A DNA stretch of 16,068 nucleotides from Candidatus Hadersleviella danica (GCA_016711405.1 JADJSZ010000045.1:1-16068); one strand, 5' to 3'. Positions 7,255 to 16,064 are shown, counted from the stretch's first letter. Notes: generated by a model from the letters alone, not told the origin. A program made the numbers and translations.

Positions 7255-8894
7255 TTACAAAGCGAGCCGAGCCAGCCCCATCTTTTGCCGTTCTTCGGCC
7301 ACGCGGGGGTCTTCTAAATAATCGTCGAGTGGCAGGAGCGGTCGAGAAGCGACGGCCGTCGGGGGCAATTTCGATAATGCGATTGGCAATCGTCCGCACA
7401 AACTCATGGTCGTGCGAGGCGAAAACGACAATTTCGGGATAGCGGATGAGTCCCTCGTTTAGGGCGGTGATAGCCTCGAGGTCGAGGTGATTGGTCGGCT
7501 CGTCCATCACCAGCGCATTCGCCCCACTTAGCATCATGCGGGCCAGCATACAGCGCACTTTTTCACCACCCGATAGCACGGTGGCATTTTTAAGCGCTTC
7601 GTCGCCCGTGAAGAGCATTCGGCCGAGCCAGCCCCGTGCAAATTGCTCCCCTTCATCTTTGGGGGCATATTGCAAAATCCACTCCACCAGCCGCAAATCA
7701 TCTTGGAAAAAATCGCTATTTTCCTTGGGCAAATAGCTCGGTTTAATGGTCACACCCCATTTCACCTCGCCGCTATCGGGTTGAAGACGGCCGCCCAACA
7801 GCTCAAACAGCGTCGTTTTTACCAAGTCATTTTGGCAAATAATGGCGATTTTATCCCCCTGATGCACTTCCAAATTAAAATCGTGCAGAACCACCTGCCC
7901 CTCATCCCCCTTTTTGTTCACATGGACAGCTTGCAAAATAACGTTACCACACGGCCGGTCAGGCTTAAAATCCACATAAGGGAATTTGCGGATGGAAGTC
8001 GGCAAATCATCCACCGTTAGCTTATCAATGAGCTTTTTTGCGGGAGGTGGCTTGCTTGGCTTTGGAGGCGTTGGAACTAAAGCGCAACACAAAGCGTTGC
8101 AATTCAGCCAATTTGTCTTCCCGCTTTTTGCTTTGTTCCTTCAACTGGCGGGCACTCATTTGGCTCGATTGGTACCAGAAATCGTAATTGCCCACGTAGA
8201 GCCGAATTTGCCCAAAATCAATGTCGGCAATGTGGGTGCAGACATTGTTCAGAAATGGCGGTCATGGGGAGACGACGATAACGGTGTTCTCGAAGTTAAT
8301 CAGGAACTCTTCCAGCCAGCGGATGGTGGGCAAATCCAAGTTGTTGGTTGGCTCGTCGAGGAGCAAAATGTCGGGATTGCCAAACAGGGCTTGGGCGAGC
8401 AGAACGCGCACTTTGTCGCCTGCTTCCAAGTCGGCCATCTGCTTGGGGTGGTGCGCCGCATCCAGCCCCAAGTTGATGAGGAGCCGTTCCGCCTCGTATT
8501 CCGCTTCGTAGCCGTTTAGTTCGGCGAATTCCGTCTCGAGGTCGGCCGCTCTCAACCCATCCTCCTCGCTGAAATCGGGCTTGGCATAAAGCGCGTCGCG
8601 CTCCTTCATCACCTCGTACAATTTGCCGTGGCCCAAAATGACAGTTTCGATGGCGGTGTAGTCGTCGAAGGCGAATTGGTCTTGGCGCAAAACAGCCAGC
8701 CGCGCCCCGGCGGGCATGTTAATTTGCCCCGTGGTCGCTTCGATTTCGCCCGAGAGGATTTTGAGGAAGGTGGATTTGCCCGCCCCATTTGCGCCAATTA
8801 GCCCATAGCAGTTGCCGGGGATAAATTGGAGGTTAACTTCTTTGAAGAGGAACTTTGTTCCAAAGGTAAGGCTGAGGTTACTAACAGTTATCAT
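7255..8894 (-). CDS. ybiT: ABC-F family ATPase, YbiT type
   Basis: About 546 residues, two ATPase domains and no membrane segments, which marks a translation-associated ABC-F protein acting at the ribosomal E site. Domain 1 starts MITVSNLSLTFGTKFLFKEV, with Walker A GANGAGKST (residues 34-42), LRQDQFAFDDYTAIETVI and Walker B DILLLDEPTNNLDLPTIRWL. The linker carries HFLNNVCTHIADIDFGQIRL and GNYDFWYQSSQ, then RFSSNASKAKQATSR. Domain 2 has VKWGVTIKPSYLPKENSDFF, the signature VLSGGEKVR and MDEPTNHLDLEAI. Domain 1 lacks LSGGE (DLEAGDKVRVLLAQAL), as E. coli YbiT does. The second Walker A reads CQNDLVKTT, without the glycines. Frame changes: an extra C and a missing T (8260-8240), an extra A in an A-run (about 8040), and one near 7345. 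The true stop is taken as TAA at 7255-7257 (LARLAL), not the frame-shifted end at 7247. Confidence 0.92.
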
Positions 8895-8978
8895 TGCTTA
8901 AAGGTTATTCGTTATTGGTTACTGGTTATTGGCTCGGTTGAGGCATGACCTATTTGCTCATTGCTCATTGACGTGCAT
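8895..8978. repeat. Low-complexity spacer (GGTTATTGG-like and GCTCATT repeats)
   Basis: The spacer between the helicase stop and the ybiT-like start consists of short direct repeats: variants of GGTTATTGG at 8903-8931 and TGCTCATTGCTCATTGA at 8955-8971. Unlike the other spacers it has no strong inverted repeat. No promoter was recognised. Confidence 0.5.
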
Positions 8979-10435
8979 TTATTTCTTCCACTTGCGGCCG
9001 ACGTCCCGTCGGCCGCTGTCGCGCCGTTCTCCGTCCCGCCGAGGGGCTTCCGCCTCGCGGCGGTGGTCGCGCTCGCGCTCCTCCTCCGCAGGCATTTGGG
9101 GCAAGGGGGCTGGGGCGTGGAGGGTTTCTTGGTAATGGTCGTCGAGGAGCATGGCCAAAACGGCCAGCCCATCTTCGTCCTCATCGGCCGCCAATTGGGC
9201 GGCCATGTCGCGGAAACGTTGCATCCGCTCAATTTGGAGCTTGTCACGGCCGCGTAACTTCGTCTCCAGCATCGTCCGTAAACGGCCGCCAACCACCCGC
9301 GCCAAATCCGCTTCGGTGGGCACAGGCCTCTGCTCCAAGTTGATTTTGTACTGCTTGGCAATCTTGAACAGCTTCATCTCCTCCAACCCTTCGGCGAGAG
9401 TAACGGCCGTGCCACTGGCTCCTGCCCGCCCCGTGCGCCCCGCCCGATGAATATACTGCTAATTGTCGTCGGGGGGTTCGTATTGGAACACATGGGAAAG
9501 CTCTGGAATATCCAACCCCCGCGCCGCCACATCGGTGGCCACCAAAAAGCGCAATGTGCCATCGCGCAACCGTTGCAACACCCGCTCCCGCTCCGCCTGC
9601 GACAAATCGGAGCTGAGTTGGTCAGCATCGTAGCCGAAGCGTTGGAGCACAACGGCCACATAGTTCACTTTTTGGCGCGTGTTGGCAAAAATAATGGCCG
9701 AGGCGGGGTTTTCCAGCTCGATAATTCGCACCAAAATGCGGTCTTTTTCCATGAGCGGCACGTTGTAAACCACATGCGCTACATCCGCCACATGAATGAC
9801 ATCTTCGCTTAAATTGAGGAAAGCGGGTTGGCGCAAAAATTCATCGGCCAAGCGGCGCACATGGGGGGGGAAGGTGGCCGAAAACATGGCACTGTGGACG
9901 CGGTGCTGGGGCAAATACCGCTTCACTTGGCGCATGTCGGGGTAAAACCCCATCGAAAGCATTCGGTCAGCTTCGTCAAAGACGAGTTTGGTCAGCGCAT
10001 CCAGCCGCAATGAGCCACGCATGAGGTGGTCTAGCACCCGCCCCGGCGTGCCCACAATAATATGTGCCCCTTTCTTGAACGCCTTGATTTGCCCTTCGTA
10101 TTTCACCCCGCCATACACAGCCACGATGTTGACCCCAGGCCACGGCCAACATCTCGCCTCGGCTTGCACTTGCACGGCCAATTCGCGGGTAGGCACCAGA
10201 ATTAGCGCTTGGCAAGCGTCGTCGAGGGGGTCTATGTTGTTGAGGATGGGCAGGATAAAAGCGGCCGTTTTGCCGCTCCCCGTCTTGGCTTGGGCCATAA
10301 TGTCTTGCCCCGCCAGCATGTAGGATGGCTGTGCTTTGCATTAGGGTGAGCGATTGCCACCCCGTCGGCCGCAGGGCATCCTGCAACAATTCGGGCAATT
10401 CATGGATGGCAATCGGGGAGGGTTTCGTTGGTCAT
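8979..10435 (-). CDS. DEAD-box ATP-dependent RNA helicase (DeaD/CshA-like), internal TAG
   Basis: About 485 residues. It unwinds RNA using ATP, typically in ribosome assembly or mRNA decay. Motifs in order are ELPELLQDALRPTGW and TLMQ (Q motif), AQAKTGSGKT (I), PTRELAVQV (Ia), TPGR (Ib), DEAD (II), SAT (III), IIFANT (IV), ATDVAARGLDI (V) and HRAGRTGRAG (VI). The tail after about residue 400 is charged and Arg-rich (RREAEAPRRDGERRD..), as in many RNA-binding helicase tails. Start ATG at 10433-10435; an extra C near 10415 and a missing base near 10325 split the N-terminus. Just before motif VI, an in-frame TAG (9459-9461) stands between EPPDDN and QYIHR, where homologues usually have Glu or similar. 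The frame is otherwise unchanged across it, so this is a substitution, not an indel. Confidence 0.92.
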
Positions 10436-10463
10436 GGGGGATGAGATGTATATTGGTATATGA

Positions 10464-10640
10464 GTGTAGAGGTATATTGGTGGTGGGGTGGCTTACATAT
10501 ACACCAATATACGACTTACAAATATACCCCAATAACCGCCCCAAGTTTCCTTGGGGCGGCGGGGGAGTGGTATATGTGTAGAGGTATATTGGTGGTATGG
10601 TGGCTTAATAGACAAATACACCAATAGACGAATATACACC
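10464..10640. repeat. Tandem hairpin-forming spacer repeats (GTGTAGTGGTAT-like family)
   Basis: A 21-bp direct repeat beginning GTGTAGAGGTATATTGG occurs at 10464-10484 and 10576-10596, each followed by a similar GGTGGCTTA stretch and a complementary arm. In the first unit GTATATTGGTG (10472-10482) pairs with CACCAATATAC (10502-10512). The second unit has the same layout with a less perfect right arm (10618-10637). A related sequence lies at 12685-12757. No coding potential was seen. Confidence 0.65.
10536..10559 (-). terminator. Strong GC-rich hairpin downstream of pckG
   Basis: CCGCCCCAAG (10536-10545) pairs perfectly with CTTGGGGCGG (10550-10559) across a 4-base loop. It is about 100 bases beyond the pckG stop and lies between the two tandem spacer repeats. 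The minus-strand flank is TTATTGGGG, so there is no proper U-run. It is a stable stem that may protect or end the pckG message. Confidence 0.5.
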
Positions 10641-10657
10641 CATAACCTGTAATTCCT

Positions 10658-12481
10658 CTACAGAAATTCCCAATATGTTGGCGAGCGCCACAGGCTGGAG
10701 AGGAGCAGTTCGCGCACGCCGATGAGTTCTTTGGGCAACCGGTCGTAGAGCTTCACAAACAACTCTTCGTGGGAAAGCACCTCTTCCTTCCACTTTTCCA
10801 CATCCACTGACATGACCGCTTGGAATTGCTCGTGGGTGAAATCGGAGCCGCGCCAGTCGAAATCTTTGTAGCGGGGCATCCAACCAATCGGGCTTTCGAT
10901 GGCCACGGCATGGCCGTGGGTGCGCTCGACAATCCACTTGAGGACGCGCATGTTTTCGCCGAAGCCGGGCCACAGCCATTTGCCGGTTTCGTCTTGGCGG
11001 AACCAGTTGACGCAGAAAATGCGGGGTGGGTGGGGCAATTCACGGCCGAATTGCAACCAGTGATTGAAATAACTGGCCATGTGATAACCCACAAAGGGCA
11101 ACATCGCCATGGGGTCGCGGCGCACTTGGGTGGAGGCATCGGCCGCGGCGGCCGTTGGTTCTGAACCCATCGTCGCCCCCGCATAGACGCCGTACATCCA
11201 GTTGAACGATTGATAGACCAACGGCACAGTGTCTTTGCGACGGCCGCCGAAAATAATGGCACTAATCGGCACACCCGCAGGGTTTTCCCATTCAGGGTCA
11301 ATCACAGGGCATTGGCTGGCGGGGGCTGTAAAGCGGGCGTTGGGATGGGCCGCTTTACGGCCGCAACCGGGTGTCCACGGCTGGCCCAGCCAATCAATCG
11401 CCTCGGCGGGGGTATCGGTCATGCCTTCCCACCACACATCTCCCTCGGGGTCAGGGCGACATTGGTGAAGATGGCGTTGCGTGCGCAAGCATCCATCGCG
11501 CTCGAATTGGTCTTGTAGGATGTGCCCGAGCCACCCCAAGAAGCCAGTCTCGGGTTGATGGCGCGGAGTTCGCCACTGCCATTGGGCTTGAGCCATGCGA
11601 TGTCATCCCCAATGGTGGTCACTTTCCACCCTTCCATTTCGGCGGGTGGGTTGAGCATGGCGAAGTTGGTTTTGCCGCAAGCACTGGGAAAAGCGGCCGC
11701 GACATACGTTTTTTCGCCGTGTGGGTCTTCCACGCCCAAAATGAGCATGTGTTCGGCCAACCACCCCTCATCCAAAGCCATTTTAGAGGCGATGCGGAGC
11801 GCCAAGCATTTTTTGCCGAGCAACGCATTGCCACCGTAGCCACTCCCATACGACCAAATGGAACGCTCTTCGGGGAAGTGGACGATGTATTTGGTCTCTT
11901 TGTTGCTGAAATACGGCATCCGCTTGACCAGCGGGCCAGTGGTGCGCCGACCGAGTGGACGCAGGGCACAAACGCTTCTTCGGTGCCGAGCATCCACACG
12001 GCCGCATCCACCCGCGCCATAATCCGCATATTGGCCACCACATAAGCGGAATCGGTCAGTTGAATGCCGATGTGGGCGATAGGCGAGCCGAGCGGCCCCA
12101 TGCTGAAGGGGATGATGTACATGGTACGGCCGTGCATAGACCCTGCGAACAGGCCGTCTAACGTGTTGTGCATCTCTTTGGGGTCTACCCAATTGTTGGT
12201 TGTCGCTCATCTGCTTTTGCTGATACCGCAAATGTAGGTGCGGTTTTCCACCCGTGCCACATCGGTCGGGTCAGAGCGGCTCAGCTAGCTGTTGGGGCGC
12301 AGTTCTTCATTCAATTTAATAAAGGTACCGCTCTCTCGACGAGCCGTTGGCACATGAGGTTGTATTCGGCCTCGGAACCATCGCAAAAATAGATGCTATC
12401 GGGTTGGCACAAAGCCACCATGTCAGCAATCCATGTTTGGACAGCGCTATTTTTTAGCTGGGCGGGAAATGAAATGGTCAT
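10658..12481 (-). CDS. pckG: Phosphoenolpyruvate carboxykinase (GTP)
   Basis: About 608 residues, matching GTP-PEPCK. It converts oxaloacetate and GTP to PEP, GDP and CO2, the first committed step of gluconeogenesis. The N-terminus reads MTISFPAQLKNSAVQTWIAD. Later blocks are RTMYIIPFSMGPLGSPIAHI and IQLTDSAYVVANMRIMARVD, then the P-loop with the reactive Cys, AAFPSACGKTNFAM (around 11660-11700). After it come TTIGDDIAWL, EWENPAGVPISAIIFGGRR, QSFNWMYGVYAGATMGSEPT and WPGFGENMRVLKWI (guanine and PEP site region). FPSACGKTN separates the GTP class from the ATP class. The start at 12479-12481 is supported by AGGAG seven bases upstream. At least five frame changes are needed (near 12345, 12250, 12200, 11945 and 11440). 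The 3' half from about 11440 to 10658 reads open. Divergent from the propeller gene. Confidence 0.94.
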
Positions 12482-12488
12482 TATTTTT

Positions 12489-12493
12489 CTCCT
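12489..12493 (-). promoter_or_regulatory. Ribosome-binding site of pckG
   Basis: AGGAG on the minus strand, seven bases before the ATG at 12479-12481. It fixes the start against an upstream in-frame ATG, and is one of few clear Shine-Dalgarno sequences in the window. Confidence 0.7.
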
Positions 12494-12623
12494 GTTGATG
12501 CGGCTGGGAAGGGGTTGGGGTGGGGTAGATGTTTGCAATTTTAGTCGTTGGTTGTGAAACTGTACAGGGGGAAGGATACCCCCTCTGGCCGTTTTTGCCC
12601 CAGTGAGTATTGTCACGGCCGTT

Positions 12624-12639
12624 TGTGAAATTTGTCACA
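12624..12639. promoter_or_regulatory. CRP/FNR-family operator-like palindrome
   Basis: TGTGA-AATTTG-TCACA, an exact match to the CRP half-site arrangement, extended by T and A on the two sides (TTGTGA..TCACAA). It lies 143 bases upstream of the pckG ATG. Its centre is about 39 bases upstream of the rightward -35 element, i.e. about 73 bases before the predicted start site, a helical phase used by class I activators. Binding is inferred only. Confidence 0.5.
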
Positions 12640-12670
12640 AGCCACCCCGCCCCGTGACAATGATAGCGAT

Positions 12671-12698
12671 TTGACACTAGTGTGCTTGAGTGTATAGT
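12671..12698 (+). promoter_or_regulatory. Sigma70-type promoter for the propeller gene
   Basis: TTGACA (12671-12676), a 16-base spacer and TATAGT (12693-12698), close to consensus. Transcription would start near 12705, about 65 bases before the ATG. Confidence 0.65.
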
Positions 12699-12757
12699 CT
12701 ATGGGTGTAGTGGTATGTTAAAATACACCACTATACCCCTACACCAATACACCACTC
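12685..12757. repeat. Imperfect inverted repeat in propeller leader (GTGTAGTGGTAT family)
   Basis: GGGTGTAGTGGTAT (about 12702-12715) is imperfectly complementary to ACACCACTATACCCCTACACC downstream. It resembles the spacer repeats at 10464-10640 and would form a stem in the 5' leader of the propeller transcript, overlapping its predicted start region. Confidence 0.5.
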
Positions 12758-12769
12758 CCTTGCTTCCCC

Positions 12770-14606
12770 ATGCGCCGTTACCTCATTCTGCTGGCCGTTT
12801 TGTTCACCTTGTTGGTCTTGGCCTTCGCTTTTGGGGTGGTTGTGCCCCTCCTCACGGCCGCGCTTCCCCCCACACCCTCCAACCCATCCACCCGCAATTG
12901 GGCGGGACTGCCCAGCCCACCTCGCCCACCCACGGCGGGGCAAAGCTGGGCCCCTTGCCCGTGCGCGATGTGCTGGCGCACAACGGCCTGCTCTGGTACG
13001 CCACAGGCGGTGGCCTGCTTGTGTGGGATGTGGCCCGGCCGACCACGCCCATTTCCGCGCCGAACACGGCCTGCCCAGCCACGAACTCACCGCTGTGGCG
13101 GCCGGATGCCCACGGCCGCATTTGGGTGGGGAGCGCGGGGGCGGGTGTGGCGCAGTATGACGGCCACGCATGGCAAATTTTCACCACCACCACTGGTCTG
13201 CCCAGCGATACCATCCACGATTTACTGACCCCCGCGGGGAACTGTTGGCGGGCACGGCCGCTGGCCTTGCCCAATTCGACCCCGCCCGCCACCGCTGGCA
13301 AGCCATAGGGCGTGCCGTTTGGCAAATCGCCCCCATCCCCATTCGCGCCATTTTGCCTCTTGGCTCCGAATTATGGCTGGCCACCCCCCAAGGCATCGAG
13401 TGGACGGACGGCCGTACATGGCGCACCTTCACCACGGCCGATGGCTTGCCCAGCCACGACATCACCGCTCTTGCCCACACGGCCGAGGGGGGTGGGGCGG
13501 GCAAAACTGAAGGGCTGGCATGGTGGGATGGGGCCATATGGCAGGCCATTCCCACCCTGCGCCACCCCGTCTTGGCACTAGCCACGGCCGCCGATGGGTC
13601 GTTGTGGGTGGGCAACGCCACGGGCACGAGCCAATTGGCCCACAGTGCGGCCGTGCCTGCCTTCTTCCCGCTCGCGGGAGAAACCTTTCTGCGCGAGGTT
13701 CAAGCCATTGCACCCTCGGCCGAGGGGGTGGCTAGGAACCGACAGTGGCGTGCATGGGCTGGCGGCTACAGGCGCATCACACACCCTCGCCCAGCCCAGC
13801 GCCCAGCCCTGCCACGGGGTTCTACGAAACCGATGGACAACTTTGGCTGACCACGGCCGAGGCACTCTACCAATTTGATGGAGCCAATTGGAACCTCATC
13901 CCTGCCCTGAATGAGCGGCCGACCCACCAGCTAACAGCTTTCGGCACAGATTCAGCGGGGGCTTGTGTTTTTCAACACGCCCGCCCAAGGGCTTTTCCAG
14001 GCCACGGGGCGGGGATTGCCGAGCAGAGCTGTGTCACGAGCGCGGAAGGGCACATTTATGGCTCCACCGTGCGCGGAGTGCGTTGGTCAGCCAGTGGCGT
14101 GGGGTGGCTCATCGCCCACGATGGGCTGTTTCGGCTCACGCCCCAAGGCGCAGGCTGGCGGTGATTTTGTCACGGCCGTTGGCTATCGCCCGCCTAGTCA
14201 GATGGCAGTGTGGGAGGAGGCTCTTTATTTTTTGCAAGAGGGGGTGTTGGCGAAGCCACGGCCAGCGGACTTGCGCCAGTGGCGGCTCCCACGGCCGCTT
14301 GGGTGGCACTCACACTGGGGCAAGATGGGGCGTTGTGGTTGGCCAACCCCACTGCTTTGGCGCGGTATGATGGGCAGGGGTGGCGTGAGTTTGAGGTGGA
14401 TTGGCCGTTGCCCGCCACGGCCGTTATTCGCCAACTGACCGTGCAAGATGGCCTAAATTTGTGGCCGGCACGGATGGGGCTGGTCAATATGCCCACGGCT
14501 GGCTCTGGCTGACCACGGCCGATGGCTTGCCCGGCAAACGACATTACCCACCTGCACCTCGCCGCCGGCGGGGGTGGCTGGCACGGCCGCTGGTGTGCGG
14601 CGGTAA
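12770..14606 (+). CDS. Membrane-anchored beta-propeller protein (two-component-regulator-propeller-like), frameshifted
   Basis: About 610 residues. The N-terminus MRRYLILLAVLFTLLVLAFA continues hydrophobic to about residue 30, indicating an export signal or membrane anchor. The rest is made of repeated blades: LWYATGGGLLVWD, GRIWVGSAGAGVAQYDGHAW, LLAGTAAGLAQFDPARHRW, ELWLATPQGIEWTDGRTW, GLAWWDGAIW, SLWVGNATG, QLWLTTAEALYQFDGANW and LWLTTADGLPG. Each has a small-residue turn, a 'GL..YDG..W' edge and often 'GLPS..I..L', as in two-component regulator propeller repeats (Reg_prop). No kinase or DNA-binding domain follows, so it is a stand-alone extracytoplasmic propeller of unknown ligand. At least eight frame changes are needed. 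The preferred stop is TAA at 14604-14606 (after AGTAAGVRR). No ribosome-binding site seen before ATG 12770. Confidence 0.72.
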
Positions 14607-14672
14607 AGGACGAAGTACAAAGGACGAGCGATGAATACGAATTACTCGTTCGTACTTGTGTTCGTACTTCCG
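14607..14672. repeat. Self-complementary spacer (ACGAAGTAC-like family) abutting the IS
   Basis: GGACGAAGTAC and GGACGAG in the left half face CTCGTTCGTAC and CGTACTTCC in the right half, giving an imperfect stem. TACAAAGGACGA (14616-14627) is shared with the spacer at 5791-5802. It immediately follows the propeller stop and abuts the IS left end, so the IS sits in or next to this repeat. Confidence 0.55.
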
Positions 14673-14697
14673 GTTAGTGTCTTTAGTTTTTCGCCAT
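14673..14697 (+). repeat. IS left terminal inverted repeat
   Basis: Starts GTTAGTGTCTTTAG and continues to 14697. It matches the reverse complement of 16041-16065 at 24 of 25 positions; the mismatch is T versus G at the twelfth base. The promoter -35 hexamer begins at its inner edge. Confidence 0.92.
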
Positions 14698-14726
14698 TGA
14701 AAAAATGAGGTTATTGAGGTATTAAG
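14697..14726 (+). promoter_or_regulatory. Transposase promoter
   Basis: TTGAAA (14697-14702), an 18-base spacer and TATTAA (14721-14726). It lies directly inside the left terminal repeat, where transposase binding could repress it. Confidence 0.45.
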
Positions 14727-14762
14727 TTAGGGAATCAACGACTTCAAGGAGAATTCTCTAAC

Positions 14763-16064
14763 ATGAACCTAAGCGAACGGGAACAACAAATTTGGCGTAT
14801 CCAACAAGCCAGTTGGCACAATCCACTCAATGAGCAATTGCAACAGCTTCTGCAAGAACGCACCTTAACCTGTACTCGTGTGACCCTTGAGCAGGCGTTG
14901 CGAGCGGAAACGAGCCAGTATTTAGAAGGTCTTGACCGTGAAGAGCGCCTCAGATGTCGTCGCTCAGGCTATTTTACCCGAACCACCGACACACCCTATG
15001 GGCGCATTGAAAAGCTATCCGTGCCCAAATTGCGTGCGGGCAACAAAGAGCGTTCATGGCAAATTTTAACCCGACACCAACGGAGCTTGAGTTGGTTGGT
15101 CAATATCGCCTGCTCCATGTTTCTCTCAGGCTTATCCATTCGTGATTTGCAAGAAGTGCTTTACGAGATAATGGGGACAGTGCTATCAAGACAAGCAATT
15201 AATACCATGACTCTCCAGATTGAAGCCCATCTGGTTCCCTATCTGAACCGCCCCATTGCCGCAACCCCTCCTGTCATCCTTGTGGATGGGGTCTGGGTCT
15301 CCATTCAGTACGCCATCGACCAGTATAAAGAAGACCGAGCGGGTCATGTGCGGCAGTGTCGCCAAGCACAAGAGCGGGTTCTGCTCACCGCTATGGCTCT
15401 TTGGCCAGATGGTAGGTGTGAGCTACTTGGCTTTCAAACGGCTGAAAAAGAAGAAGAGCAAACATGGCAGAGCTTGTTTGAGCGGTTAATCGCTCGTGGG
15501 CTAAACCCACAACAAGTGCAATTGCTCGTCAGCGACGGTTCAACAGGAGTTCTGGCCGCCATGGAAGCCGCTTTCCCTCTTACCCAACTGCAACGGTGCA
15601 TCACCCATAAGGTACGAGGCATGGAACGCTATCTCTCCTACCAAGAACTTCCCACAGTCAGCCTGACAGGTGAATCACTCACCCTCACTGAGGCCAAGCG
15701 TCAGCGCTTGCAAGAGATTCAGACGGATGCCTATGAAATTTATAAGCAACCAACTCGAGCACAAGCGCTAGCACAGCGAGACTTGTTTGAAGCCAAGTGG
15801 CAGGTGCTGGAGCCTAAGGCTGTGCATAATTTCCTGTGGGGCTTTAAGCGCACGGTGGTTTTTTATGATTTTCCTGACATGTGGCATGTCCACATTCGGA
15901 CAACGAATCATTTAGAGCGATTCTTCCGCGAATTTCGCACCCGAGCGGATGAATTCGGGGCTTTTTCGGATGAACTTTCTTGTTTAACTATTTTTTGGGC
16001 TTTAGCACAGAGATATGAGGCCAAGAAATGGCCTCCCTCTATGGCGAAAAACTCAAGACACTAA
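14763..16064 (+). CDS. IS256-family (mutator-type) DDE transposase
   Basis: 433 residues, uninterrupted, close to the family's usual 400-430. It catalyses copy-out or cut-and-paste movement of the element by binding the terminal repeats. The N-terminal part (YFTRTTDTPYGRIEKLSVPK) is the IS256-like zinc-less DNA-binding region. The middle reads SWLVNIACSMFLSGLSIRDL. The DDE catalytic residues are Asp in VILVDGVWVS, Asp in LLVSDGSTG and Glu in TNHLERFFREFR. The C(2)H-like TQLQRCITHKVR segment precedes a helical insertion before the final Glu. AAGGAG about ten bases upstream supports the ATG at 14763. The last codons and the stop (16062-16064) are inside the right terminal repeat. Confidence 0.95.
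   Translation: MNLSEREQQIWRIQQASWHNPLNEQLQQLLQERTLTCTRVTLEQALRAETSQYLEGLDREERLRCRRSGYFTRTTDTPYGRIEKLSVPKLRAGNKERSWQILTRHQRSLSWLVNIACSMFLSGLSIRDLQEVLYEIMGTVLSRQAINTMTLQIEAHLVPYLNRPIAATPPVILVDGVWVSIQYAIDQYKEDRAGHVRQCRQAQERVLLTAMALWPDGRCELLGFQTAEKEEEQTWQSLFERLIARGLNPQQVQLLVSDGSTGVLAAMEAAFPLTQLQRCITHKVRGMERYLSYQELPTVSLTGESLTLTEAKRQRLQEIQTDAYEIYKQPTRAQALAQRDLFEAKWQVLEPKAVHNFLWGFKRTVVFYDFPDMWHVHIRTTNHLERFFREFRTRADEFGAFSDELSCLTIFWALAQRYEAKKWPPSMAKNSRH

Larger units (their letters stand above)
730..14586. repeat. Dispersed ACGGCCGT palindrome and its half-words
   Basis: ACGGCCGT is seen at 730, 956, 3169, 5896, 7352, 9403, 12126, 12615, 13408, 14172 and 14417 (first base). The half-words ACGGCC and GGCCGT occur roughly 70 times by eye, in genes on both strands and in spacers. 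None was found within the IS. This is the pattern of a highly iterated palindrome. Confidence 0.7.

Noticed and set aside
8960..9260. Rightward open frames with Arg/Ser-rich products
   Set aside because: They are antisense to the Arg-rich tail of the helicase, whose own frame matches the family.
9459..9461. Genetic-code change (TAG read as an amino acid)
   Set aside because: Only one clean in-frame TAG was found, and TAG is used as a normal stop in pckG; a base-call error is simpler.
12731..13325. Leftward open frames of 146-157 residues antisense to the propeller gene
   Set aside because: High G+C makes long antisense frames; the plus strand gives repeated propeller blades and an N-terminal hydrophobic segment.
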